From positions 339,183-403,182 of the forward strand of contig QCWG01000001.1 of the NCBI GenBank assembly GCA_003149575.1: 64,000 bases of DNA, in the 5' to 3' direction. Of the stretch, positions 46,142 to 54,117 are shown piece after piece. Position numbers and translations under genes: made by a program. Within the stretch, counting starts at the first letter, position 1; every line of letters begins with the position of its first letter. The notes beneath the pieces are model-generated. The model was not told the origin of the DNA. It was given only the letters and a program-made list of their open reading frames with translations, and ran no database searches. Source of the stretch: Altererythrobacter sp. XM-24bin4. Its GTDB lineage: Bacteria > Pseudomonadota > Alphaproteobacteria > Sphingomonadales > Sphingomonadaceae.

Positions 46142-47371
46142 ATGGATAGTGCAGACATTGTCATTGTGGGGACGGGTCACGGTGGGGCACAGGCGGCAAT
46201 CGCCTTGCGCCAGCAGGGGCACGAAGATTCGATCCTGATGCTGGGGCGCGATGCGTACCCACCCTATGAACGCCCGCCGCTATCGAAAGAGTATCTCGCA
46301 GGCGACAAACCGTTTGAACGGATCATGATCCGTCCGGAAAAATTCTGGTCTGACAAGAATATCGACATCAAGCTTGGCGCGATGGTCAGTGAGGTCGACT
46401 GGATGGACCACCAGGTCGTTCTGGGTGACGGCACACGTATCGCCTATCGCAAGCTGATCTGGGCAGGCGGAGGCGATCCGCGCAGGTTGTCCTGTCCAGG
46501 TGCGAGGCTGAAAGCTGTGCATGCCGTGCGCGACCGGCGCGATGTCGACGCGATAATGGCGCAGCTACAAAACGGCGCGAAACGCTTTGTCGTCATCGGT
46601 GGGGGCTACATCGGGTTGGAAGCCGCCGCTGTGCTGCGCAAGCTCGATTGCGAAGTGACGCTGCTGGAAGCTTTGCCGCGCGTGCTTGCGCGAGTGGCTG
46701 GCGAGGAATTGTCACGCTTTATCGAAGCCGAACACCGTGCGCACGGCGTGGATGTACGACTGGAAACCGCAGTCGAAGCCATTGAAGGTGAAGACGGGCA
46801 TGTGACGGGTGTCAGATTGGCAGATGGCGAAGTGATCCCGTGCGACGCGGTGATTGTGGGCATCGGCATTGTACCGGCGGTCGGCCCGCTGATCACAGCC
46901 GGGGCGGCTGTGTCAAACGGGGTTGATGTTGACGAGTTTTGCCGCACCACATTGGATGACATCTACGCAATCGGTGATTGCGCCGCGCATGCGAATCCCT
47001 TCGCTGATCAGGCCATCATCCGGCTCGAATCCGTGCAGAATGCCAATGATATGGCGAACACGGCTGCCCGCGCAATAATGGGCGATAAACAGCCCTATCA
47101 CGCGCTGCCATGGTTCTGGTCCAACCAGTATGACTTGAAGCTCCAGACCGCTGGCCTGTCAATCGACTACGATCAGACATTGGTGCGCGGTGATCCGGAA
47201 AGCCGCAAATTCAGCGTGGTCTATCTGAAAGAGGGCAAACCGATCGCAATTGATTGCGTCAATAACACCAAGGACTACGTCCAGGGACGCAAGCTGATCG
47301 AGAGTGACATCGATGATGTCGACCTGGAGCTGCTGGCTGATCCTGAAACCCCGCTCAAAGAGCTGTTGTAA
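46142..47371 (+). CDS. FAD/NAD-dependent ferredoxin (rubredoxin/putidaredoxin-type) reductase
   Basis: From the ATG at 46142 ([19 protein letters not shown]) it has 409 residues. It has an FAD Rossmann motif at the N-terminus, an NAD-binding motif [17 protein letters not shown], and the FAD-closing [33 protein letters not shown] and the C-terminal [16 protein letters not shown] are typical of reductases that feed ferredoxin to P450s or dioxygenases. The CYP153-type gene is 1.5 kb downstream on the same strand, with queG (opposite strand) in between, so it may serve that P450. No ferredoxin gene was seen in the window. Confidence 0.9.
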   Translation: MDSADIVIVGTGHGGAQAAIALRQQGHEDSILMLGRDAYPPYERPPLSKEYLAGDKPFERIMIRPEKFWSDKNIDIKLGAMVSEVDWMDHQVVLGDGTRIAYRKLIWAGGGDPRRLSCPGARLKAVHAVRDRRDVDAIMAQLQNGAKRFVVIGGGYIGLEAAAVLRKLDCEVTLLEALPRVLARVAGEELSRFIEAEHRAHGVDVRLETAVEAIEGEDGHVTGVRLADGEVIPCDAVIVGIGIVPAVGPLITAGAAVSNGVDVDEFCRTTLDDIYAIGDCAAHANPFADQAIIRLESVQNANDMANTAARAIMGDKQPYHALPWFWSNQYDLKLQTAGLSIDYDQTLVRGDPESRKFSVVYLKEGKPIAIDCVNNTKDYVQGRKLIESDIDDVDLELLADPETPLKELL

Positions 47372-48416
47372 GCTTCTCTGTAGCCCAATCGGCAGCCTCT
47401 GCCACCGCTGGATCGGGATCGTTTCGCAGCGAACCAATGCGGGCTATCAATGACGCATCACCGCTATTCCCCGCAGCATAAAGGCAGTTTCTGACAAACC
47501 GGTCCCGCCCGATACGTTTGATCGGTGATCCTGCAAACAACCGGCAAAATCCCGCGTCATCAAGCGCGAGCAATTCGGCGAGACGGGGGGCAACCAGCTC
47601 CGCGCGCGGCAGAAAATCCCGGTGCGTAGCGGCGGTTTCAGCAAACTTGTTCCATGGGCACACTGCCAGGCAATCGTCGCAGCCATAGATGCGATTGCCC
47701 AAAGCTTCGCGAAACTCCTCTGCAATCGGCCCTTTGTGCTCGATTGTGAGATAGGAAATGCAGCGACGCGCATCGAGTGTGTAAGGCGCAGGAAACGCAT
47801 CGGTCGGACAAGCAGTCTGACACGCATTGCAAGAGCCGCAGCGATTTTCATGCGGCGCGTCGGGCTCCAGCTCCAAAGTCGTGTAGATCGCGCCGAGGAA
47901 CAGCCAATTGCCATGGTCACGGCTCACCAGATTGGTGTGCTTGCCCTGCCAGCCAATCCCCGCAGCTTCGCCTAACGGCTTTTCCATCACCGGCGCGGTG
48001 TCGACAAAGACCTTAAGCTCGCTTTCCGGCTCTTGCTCCACCATCCAGCGCGCCAGCGCTTTAAGCCGCTTCTTGACCGTGTCGTGATAATCCTTGCCCC
48101 GCGCATATACAGAAATCCGCGCTTTCTCGGGATGCGCCTCTAACGCTAACGGATCATCAGCAGGTACGTAGCTCATGCCTAGCGCGATCACGCTCTTCGC
48201 CTCTGGCCACAGCGATTGCGGGCCGCGCCGCACATCGCTGCGTGCTTCCATCCATTCCATCGAGCCGTGATGGCCTTCCCCCAGCCATTGCTCCAGCCGG
48301 TCCGCCCGGATCGGGTCATCTTGAGCAGTCGTTACACCGAACGCAGCAAAGCCCAAACTCTTCGCTTGCTCCGCGATGCGCGCTTTCAGCCTTAAATTTG
48401 CAGCGGTGTTAACCAC
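47355..48416 (-). CDS. queG: Epoxyqueuosine reductase
   Basis: This enzyme catalyses the last step of queuosine tRNA modification, using cobalamin and two 4Fe-4S clusters. Clusters are visible as [16 protein letters not shown] and [14 protein letters not shown]. The N-terminal part has [13 protein letters not shown], the [12 protein letters not shown] region and VAVVDTAP-like [21 protein letters not shown] favour the GTG start at 48416 (353 residues), with GGGAG upstream; the frame is open further but without family similarity. Its 3' end overlaps the reductase gene's end by 17 bp on the other strand. Confidence 0.93.
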   Translation of the reverse strand: MVNTAANLRLKARIAEQAKSLGFAAFGVTTAQDDPIRADRLEQWLGEGHHGSMEWMEARSDVRRGPQSLWPEAKSVIALGMSYVPADDPLALEAHPEKARISVYARGKDYHDTVKKRLKALARWMVEQEPESELKVFVDTAPVMEKPLGEAAGIGWQGKHTNLVSRDHGNWLFLGAIYTTLELEPDAPHENRCGSCNACQTACPTDAFPAPYTLDARRCISYLTIEHKGPIAEEFREALGNRIYGCDDCLAVCPWNKFAETAATHRDFLPRAELVAPRLAELLALDDAGFCRLFAGSPIKRIGRDRFVRNCLYAAGNSGDASLIARIGSLRNDPDPAVAEAADWATEKLTTAL

Positions 48417-48461
48417 GCTTGGGGTTGCTCCCGTTTGGCCCTGACAGTTAACAGGGCTTCC

Positions 48462-48760
48462 ATGGAAATGTCGGTAAGCGATCACGCCCCTGCGGGCAAT
48501 GCAGCGATAGCAGAAGTCAGCGGCGTACCGCTGGCCATAGAAGCTCGAGGTCTCGTCAAGCGATTTGACGGCACACTGGCGGTGGACGGGGTCTATATCT
48601 CCGCACCGCAAGGAGCGATCTACGGCATTCTAGGGCCCAATGGTGCGGACTAGACTACCACTTTGCGCATGCTGCTTGGCATTATTGATCCCGATGAAGG
48701 CTTGCGCCGCGTATTCGGGCATGACAGACGGTATGATGTCGGGCTTTGGTGGTGCGAATA
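48462..48760 (+). pseudogene. Broken ABC-transporter ATPase gene (NatA-like), fragment
   Basis: The frame from [13 protein letters not shown] runs through an ABC ATPase N-terminus ([20 protein letters not shown] and [17 protein letters not shown]). The Walker A then reads GPNGAD-stop-TTTLRMLLG, where a functional gene has GPNGAGKTTTLRMLLG. GGC AAG has become GAC TAG, changing two bases and removing the essential Gly-Lys. After the stop, the same frame continues TTTLRMLLGIIDPDEGLRRV and FGHD, then loses similarity within 15 codons and ends in TAA at about 48758. Signature, Walker B and the permease gene are missing. It is a decayed remnant. Confidence 0.85.
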
Positions 48761-48810
48761 AGATCAGCTTGAACCAACGGTTCAAAGCCCGTTTCGCAAA
48801 GGCCGGCTGA
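48721..48810 (+). other. Short open frame past the ABC fragment, possible second remnant
   Basis: In a different frame from the ABC fragment, MTDGMMSGFGGANKISLNQ continues to RFKARFAKAG and a stop. It looks protein-like (basic, no low complexity) but has no recognised family and no good ribosome site. It may be the 3' end of another decayed gene joined to the ABC fragment by deletion, or chance. The 100 bp after it hold only the palindrome at 48851. Confidence 0.25.
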
Positions 48811-48850
48811 TCATTTAAAGATGCACGATAGGTCGCAATTCGCAACTGAC

Positions 48851-48870
48851 TATTGACATTGCTGTCAATA
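48851..48870. promoter_or_regulatory. Perfect palindrome upstream of CYP153-type gene, probable operator
   Basis: TATTGACA, a TTGC spacer and TGTCAATA form a perfect 8-bp inverted repeat 62 bp before the P450 start. The left arm contains TTGACA, a consensus -35 element; CAGGAT at 48875 would be a weak -10 box at 16 bp. A repressor of TetR/MarR type binding here would block RNA polymerase. No regulator gene is adjacent. Confidence 0.6.
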
Positions 48871-48931
48871 AGGCCAGGATGAAACATGCAATGACAGGCG
48901 GCCAAACGAGTCGCTTGCGATGGAGAGAATT

Positions 48932-50272
48932 ATGGCCACGATCGCCCCGAAGCGCCCAGAGGTGCGCAGTTCGCCAACAGCCTATGAGGCGCTGAAAAAG
49001 CACCTTGCCGAGCATCCGGAAGACGCGCTGGAGCATACCCACAAATGGGATGTGAGCCGCAGCGATATCTACGTCGAGAATAGGTGGCAGCCGATTTTCA
49101 AGGAAATGCGTGATGCAGGCCCGCTGCATTACATTCCTGAAAGCCGGTTCGGCCCCTATTGGGCGGTGGTCGGCCACAAGGCGATCCAGCACATCGAAGC
49201 ACTGCCGGAAACATTCTCTTCAAGCTGGGAGCATGGCGGGATCACGATCCTCGAACGGTTGAGTGATGAAGAAATGGCCGCGCGTGGCATCGAAGAACGC
49301 CGCGAGCTGCCGATGTTTATAGCGATGGACAGGCCTCAGCACACCGGCCAACGCCGCACAGTAGCGCCCAAGTTCACTCCCAGCGGTATGGCCGAGATGG
49401 AGGGCGAAATCCGTCAGCGCACTGGGGAGTTGCTTGACACCCTCCCGCGCGGCGAGGTGTTCGATTGGGTCGACAAGGTCTCGATTGAGCTCACGACAGG
49501 CATGCTTGCAATTCTGTTTGGTTTCCCTTGGAAAGATCGCCGACTGTTGACCTACTGGTCCGATTGGTCTGGTGATACGGAACTGGCCACGGTTCGTGAG
49601 CTTGACGAACTGCGCTGGAGCATCCTTCAAGAGATGGGCGCCTATTTTCAGTCGCTATGGATCGAGCGCACGCATGATAAGGAACCCGGCAACGATCTGA
49701 TCTCAATGATGATCCATTCCGAAGCGATGAACCAGATGAGCCCGGAGGAATTCATGGGCAATCTGGTGTTGCTGATCGTTGGCGGCAATGACACGACCCG
49801 CAATTCAATGAGCGGGATCATTTATCAGCTCGACAAGAATCCTGACCAGCGTAAACTTTTCGAGCAGAAGCCGGAATTGATCCCCAACGCAGTGCAGGAA
49901 ATCCTGCGGATGCAGACCCCACTCGCACACATGCGCCGCACCTGCACCGAAGACACAGAAGTGTTCGGACAGCAGATCAAGAAAGGCGACAAGGTCGTGC
50001 TTTGGTATCTTTCTGCCAATCGCGACGAGGAAGTTTTCGAGAATTCTGACAAGCTCGACATCGAGCGGGAGAATGCGCGGCGCCATATCTCCTTCGGCTA
50101 TGGCATCCATCGTTGCGTCGGCGCGAGGTTGGCAGAACTGCAATTGCGTGTGTTGTTGGAGGAACTGCACAAGCGCCGGATGCGCGTGCGTGTTGCGGGT
50201 GATATCGAGCGAGTCCGCGCGAATTTCGTGCATGGCTTCCGCAAGCTCGAAGTCGAAATCACCGAGTTTTGA
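48932..50272 (+). CDS. Cytochrome P450, CYP153-like alkane/fatty-acid hydroxylase
   Basis: I place the start at 48932 (MATIAPKRPEVRSS), directly after GGAGAGAATT; an ATG at 48920 is in frame. The protein has 446 residues. The I-helix is VGGNDTTRNS, ExxR is EILR, and the heme loop is FGYGIHRCVGARLAE. PESRFGPYWAVVGH, GGITI, MFIAMDRPQHTGQR, FDWVDKVSIELTTGMLA and LTYWSDW match what I know of the CYP153 terminal alkane hydroxylases. It should hydroxylate the terminal carbon of medium alkanes or fatty acids. The ferredoxin reductase at 46142 is a candidate partner. Confidence 0.88.
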   Translation: MATIAPKRPEVRSSPTAYEALKKHLAEHPEDALEHTHKWDVSRSDIYVENRWQPIFKEMRDAGPLHYIPESRFGPYWAVVGHKAIQHIEALPETFSSSWEHGGITILERLSDEEMAARGIEERRELPMFIAMDRPQHTGQRRTVAPKFTPSGMAEMEGEIRQRTGELLDTLPRGEVFDWVDKVSIELTTGMLAILFGFPWKDRRLLTYWSDWSGDTELATVRELDELRWSILQEMGAYFQSLWIERTHDKEPGNDLISMMIHSEAMNQMSPEEFMGNLVLLIVGGNDTTRNSMSGIIYQLDKNPDQRKLFEQKPELIPNAVQEILRMQTPLAHMRRTCTEDTEVFGQQIKKGDKVVLWYLSANRDEEVFENSDKLDIERENARRHISFGYGIHRCVGARLAELQLRVLLEELHKRRMRVRVAGDIERVRANFVHGFRKLEVEITEF

Positions 50273-50354
50273 CAATTCTTCGGCCATGAGCTGAAACCAA
50301 TCGGCCGTTTCTCCGGTATACATGGGTGTAGAAGCAAAAGATGGGACAGAATTT

Positions 50355-50849
50355 ATGGCCGGATTTATGACAAACCGCCGCAAAGTTCTCGCAGGCTTGG
50401 GTGCCAGTGTGACCATGCCGATTCTGACGGGTTGCGGGTCATCGCCCGCCCAGGCGAAAGATTTTCCAATCAAACTCAGCGAAGCCGAGTGGCGGCGGAA
50501 GCTATCTAGTCAGGAATTCTACATCCTGCGCGAAGCAGGCACGGAGCGCAGCTTTACCTCACCGCTCAATGACGAGAAGCGCGAAGGGACATATCACTGT
50601 GCCGGATGCGGCAATCTGATCTATTCTTCCGAAACAAAGTATGAAAGCGGCACCGGCTGGCCCGCATTCTGGCGTGCCGAAGCAAGCGCTGTCGGTACAT
50701 CGGTTGATTACAAAATTGGCATTCCGCGCACCGAAGTGCATTGCGCCGATTGCGGCGGTCACCTTGGGCATATCTTCGATGACGGGCCCCGACCGACCGG
50801 CAAGCGACATTGCATCAATGGTGTCGCGATGGACTTTAAGCCGGCCTGA
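50355..50849 (+). CDS. msrB: Peptide-methionine (R)-S-oxide reductase MsrB, lipoprotein form
   Basis: From the ATG at 50355 (MAGFMTNRRKVLAGLGA) it has 164 residues. It begins with a twin-arginine-like signal and a lipobox (PILTGCGSS), so it is predicted to be exported and lipidated. The catalytic domain has the two zinc CxxC pairs (CAGC and CADC), GTGWPAFW, and the catalytic Cys in RHCINGVAMDF. It reduces methionine-R-sulfoxide in proteins. msrA, 11 kb away, also has a lipoprotein signal. Confidence 0.93.
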   Translation: MAGFMTNRRKVLAGLGASVTMPILTGCGSSPAQAKDFPIKLSEAEWRRKLSSQEFYILREAGTERSFTSPLNDEKREGTYHCAGCGNLIYSSETKYESGTGWPAFWRAEASAVGTSVDYKIGIPRTEVHCADCGGHLGHIFDDGPRPTGKRHCINGVAMDFKPA

Positions 50850-51231
50850 GCTGGCCTCGTTCTAATCGCGGATTACGCGCCAAACACTAAACTCGTCTGG
50901 ACCACCCAGATTAACCCGCTCAAGCCATTGCGGCGGATCGTCGCCTCCGCAGCGGGCTGAAGTTGCGCAGCTCGAGCAGGTCGCTGCTCAGAGCCGATCT
51001 GCCGTTGGACTGGTCGGATCAGAAGGCGGTCTTGGGCGTCTGGCACTCACGGTAAGTGAGGTCTATAAAACGGCCTCCTGAGACTGTGGCCAGAAATCCC
51101 GCATGAACGACCTGGTCCGCCAGTCTCCCGACCTCACTCAAAACGATGCACTCGCAAAAGCGCGCGGAAATGCTGGCTACGCAGGCGCCAGCGCGCGAAC
51201 CCGCTCAATGTCTGGCGATTTTGAGAGTAGG
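50850..51231. other. Gene-free stretch with decayed coding traces
   Basis: No intact gene is visible in these 380 bp. On the minus strand, about 50860-50960, a frame reads GGDDPPQWLERVNLGG and then PDEFSVWRVIRD-stop, which looks like a true protein C-terminus but is closed upstream by a stop within 40 codons. On the plus strand a frame around 50960-51080 reads EVAQLEQVAAQSRSAVGLVG, also without a start. I do not recognise either. The stretch ends at the tRNA gene, a common integration site, so a decayed insertion is possible. Confidence 0.4.
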
Positions 51232-51316
51232 TGGTGCGGGTGACTGGACTCGAACCAGCACGACCAAAGGTCAGGGGATTTTAAGTCCCCGGCGTCTACC
51301 ATTCCGCCACACCCGC
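51232..51316 (-). tRNA. tRNA-Leu (anticodon UAA)
   Basis: The minus strand gives an 85-nt tRNA beginning GCGGGTGTGGCGGAATGG. The 7-bp acceptor stem GCGGGTG pairs with CACCCGC and is followed by A and an encoded CCA. The anticodon loop is CTTAAAA (anticodon TAA) on a GGGGA/TCCCC stem. A long variable arm typical of tRNA-Leu and the T-loop GGTTCGAGTCC are present. It reads the UUA codon, rare in such genomes. Confidence 0.95.
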
Positions 51317-51419
51317 ATTCCTGCTCGCCAACGCGAACAATGCGAGCAGCGCATAGCGAGCGCGCCAACGCGCGGCAATGGATTTGAACCGAATTTGTAA
51401 AGGCGGGTTTTGTTAGGGC

Positions 51420-51701
51420 CTATTCGTCGTTTAGGCGACGGCGCATTTTCTTGCCTGGCTTGAAATAGGGTACGCGCTTGGCTGGAACGTCCACTGCTTC
51501 ACCGGTACGCGGATTGCGCCCGGTTCGCGCTTCGCGCTCCCGCGTTGAAAAAGCGCCAAAGCCGCGCAGTTCAACCCGGCCGCCTTCAGCCAGCTGCTCC
51601 GATATTTCATCGAAGAAAATATCGACCACTTGTTCGATTTCGACCGAACGCAATTCAGGGTTGTCTTGATGAAGTGCTTGCAGCAATTCGGATCTGATCA
51701 T
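51420..51701 (-). CDS. ihfB: Integration host factor beta subunit
   Basis: The ATG at 51701 ([19 protein letters not shown]) gives 93 residues, the standard length; the frame continues upstream but without similarity, and GGGAG precedes the ATG. The HU/IHF signature [23 protein letters not shown] and the DNA-bending arm proline are present, ending in KKMRRRLND. It binds and bends specific DNA as a heterodimer with IhfA. The GntR gene lies upstream on the same strand with a 190-bp gap, so it likely has its own promoter. Confidence 0.93.
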   Translation of the reverse strand: MIRSELLQALHQDNPELRSVEIEQVVDIFFDEISEQLAEGGRVELRGFGAFSTREREARTGRNPRTGEAVDVPAKRVPYFKPGKKMRRRLNDE

Positions 51702-51890
51702 TTTTTTCTCCCGACCGCTTTTTTTGGCGCAATCGAAGGCCAAGGGGACCACGCCCATCAAAGTGACCACGTCGACCCGGGAGGCAATCCATTTCCCGTG
51801 ACATAGAAGTTACAGAAAAACGCGGAATTCGCAAGCTAGCATACTGTGTTTTGCCACCACTTGCACCACGCTAGCCCAGTTTTTAAAAAA

Positions 51891-52229
51891 TCACGCTTCT
51901 TCAACGAGTTCCGACAGGTCAATACCTAGTCGATTCATACGCTGACGAATTTCTGGCCATTCATCTTGCAAGAAATTTTGTCGTTCCCGGCTCCGCAATT
52001 GATCGGCAGCGCCTTCAACCACATACATGCCCACGCCGCGCTGTACCTCCACCAGACCATCATTCTGGAATTGCTGATAGGCCTTAGCCACTGTCAGCGG
52101 GTTCGCGCCTTCTTCTGCCGCCAATGCACGTACAGACGGGAGCATATCACCTTCGGCATAGCGGCCTTCGATGATGGCTGCTGCGATCTGGTCACGCAGC
52201 TTTAGATAGACTGGTCGGTTTTGGCTCAT
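51891..52229 (-). CDS. GntR-family regulator, short YtrA type
   Basis: The 112-residue protein is mainly a winged helix: PVYLKLRDQIAAAIIEGRYAEGDMLPSVRALA, then the recognition region ANPLTVAKAYQQFQNDGLVEV and the wing GVGMYVVEGA. The C-terminal part is only about 40 residues, as in the YtrA subgroup, which usually regulates adjacent transporter genes. The peptide transporter gene is divergent, 190 bp away, and is the obvious candidate target. A perfect palindrome, TAACGCGTTA (52344-52353), lies in that gap. Confidence 0.9.
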   Translation of the reverse strand: MSQNRPVYLKLRDQIAAAIIEGRYAEGDMLPSVRALAAEEGANPLTVAKAYQQFQNDGLVEVQRGVGMYVVEGAADQLRSRERQNFLQDEWPEIRQRMNRLGIDLSELVEEA

Positions 52230-52343
52230 GTTTTCCCTCGCGAATAGTGCGTCGCTGCCATAACACAGTCATGCGCGTCAAGTTCCCGGCCCGCGGAGCA
52301 ATAAAAGCAGTATCGTTTGAAACAAATGCTTCACTTGCCTGAT

Positions 52344-52353
52344 TAACGCGTTA
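52344..52353. promoter_or_regulatory. Palindrome TAACGCGTTA between GntR and transporter genes
   Basis: A perfect 10-bp palindrome lies 67 bp before the transporter start and 115 bp before the regulator start. It is a plausible operator for the divergently transcribed regulator, though YtrA-type sites are often longer. A chance match is also possible. Confidence 0.35.
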
Positions 52354-52419
52354 GTGTGCGCTGCTTTTCGTCCGTAGGCATCGCGGATCAGATAATGGAA
52401 TACACGGGGAGGGTCGTTC

Positions 52420-53994
52420 GTGACACTTGAAGAAATCATCGTTGCCATCGCTGCAACGTTTCTGGTTCTGCTGCTGATAGGCGGTGCAACCATCGTAACT
52501 TCGAAGAATGACGAATTTGCGGGACACCCCAAAGGGCTGTTTGTTCTGTTCTTCGCCGAGATGTGGGAGCGCTTCTCCTACTACGGCATGCGCGCACTGC
52601 TCATTTTCTATCTTACCCAACACTGGCTTTATAATGACGAGAAGGCCTCGGTTATCTACGGCGCTTATACCGCGCTTGTGTATATCGCACCGGTCCTGGG
52701 CGGCTATCTGGCCGATAAGTATCTCGGTCAGCGCAAGGCGGTGTTGTTCGGCGCTGTCCTGTTGACCATCGGTCACTTCCTAATGGCATTCGAAGGCCAG
52801 GAAGCAGTCGGACACGAAGCCAACCCGATGATTGATGTCTTCTGGGCGGCATTAGCCTTCATTATTGTCGGCTCCGGCTTCCTGAAGGCCAACATATCCG
52901 TGATTGTGGGGCAGCTCTATCCGCGTACGGACATCCGCCGCGATGGTGCTTACACCATCTTCTATATGGGCATTAACGTAGGCGCGGCTGTCGGCACGAT
53001 TATCGCCGGTTATCTCGGTCAGACCTATGGCTGGGCCTACGGCTTCGGCGCCGCCGGCATTGGTATGCTGCTTGGCCTTATCGTCTTCATCGTGTTTAAG
53101 CCGCTGCTGCTAGGCAAAGGCGAAAGCACAGTTCCAGAGAAACTCGAAGCGCCAATCATGGGCATCAAGTTCGAGTGGTTACTTTACATCGTCGGCTTTG
53201 CGGCTGTCGCTGTAACATGGTGGCTGGTGCAAAATCAGGCAGTCGTAGGATCCATCCTGGGCGTATTTGGCTTGGCGCTTGTGGCCTTTGTCGTGTGGGA
53301 AGCCATCAAGATCGGCGGTGAAGACCGAGACCGCATCTTTGCAGCAATGTTCCTGATTATCGGTTCGGTCTTGTTCTGGGCGTTGTTCGAACAGGCTGGT
53401 TCATCGCTGAACCTGTTTACCGATCGCTATGTCGACAGGCAGGGTGTTTCAGCATCGATCTTCCAATCGATCAATCCGATCTACATCATCATGCTCGCAC
53501 CGCTTTTTGCAGGGCTATGGACTTGGCTCGCAAAGAAAGGGGTTGAACCTTCAACACCGGCCAAATTCGGCCTCGCGCTGATCCAGTTGGGTGCTGGTTT
53601 CCTTGTGCTGGTGTTCGGTGCGAGCGTGGTAGGGATGGAGAATATGACACCGGTCATCTTTATCTTCCTCATCTATCTGCTGCACACCACGGGTGAGCTC
53701 TGCCTTAGCCCGGTTGGCCTGTCGGCCATGAACCGGCTTGCGCCTGCGCATATGGCGTCGCTCATCATGGGTACTTGGTTCTTTGCCTCGGCCACCGGTA
53801 ACTTTGTTGCCGGGCTCATCTCGGCCGCGACCGGCTCGGAAGCTGCATCCGGGGAAGGTGCGGCCAAGGAAACCGTGCTTGCGGTCTATAGCCAGATCGG
53901 CGGGATCACAGTTGGCGTTGGTGTCGCGGTTATTGTGATCAGCCCGCTGATCAAGAAGCTGATGCATCTCGACACCCTGAAGGATGACGACTAA
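52420..53994 (+). CDS. Proton-dependent di/tripeptide transporter (POT/PTR2 family)
   Basis: The 524-residue MFS-type carrier begins at a GTG 8 nt after GGAGGG. The PTR signatures are present: FFAEMWERFSYYGMRALL, GGYLADKYLGQRKAVLFGA and YTIFYMGINVGAAVGTIIAG, with 12-14 membrane segments and HTTGELCLSPVGLSAM late in the chain. It should import small peptides with protons. This fits the M28 peptidase, agmatine deiminase and amidohydrolases as parts of a peptide-using lifestyle. Confidence 0.93.
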   Translation: MTLEEIIVAIAATFLVLLLIGGATIVTSKNDEFAGHPKGLFVLFFAEMWERFSYYGMRALLIFYLTQHWLYNDEKASVIYGAYTALVYIAPVLGGYLADKYLGQRKAVLFGAVLLTIGHFLMAFEGQEAVGHEANPMIDVFWAALAFIIVGSGFLKANISVIVGQLYPRTDIRRDGAYTIFYMGINVGAAVGTIIAGYLGQTYGWAYGFGAAGIGMLLGLIVFIVFKPLLLGKGESTVPEKLEAPIMGIKFEWLLYIVGFAAVAVTWWLVQNQAVVGSILGVFGLALVAFVVWEAIKIGGEDRDRIFAAMFLIIGSVLFWALFEQAGSSLNLFTDRYVDRQGVSASIFQSINPIYIIMLAPLFAGLWTWLAKKGVEPSTPAKFGLALIQLGAGFLVLVFGASVVGMENMTPVIFIFLIYLLHTTGELCLSPVGLSAMNRLAPAHMASLIMGTWFFASATGNFVAGLISAATGSEAASGEGAAKETVLAVYSQIGGITVGVGVAVIVISPLIKKLMHLDTLKDDD

Positions 53995-54117
53995 CTGCTC
54001 GGCGGTGCCGAACTGGGCAAACCACAGGTTGGTGGCGTCTATCCGGCTTCGAACTAAACAAATTTAGCAAATCAGGGCCTCGGCACACGCTGGGACCCCG
54101 AAAATAAGGGGATACGC

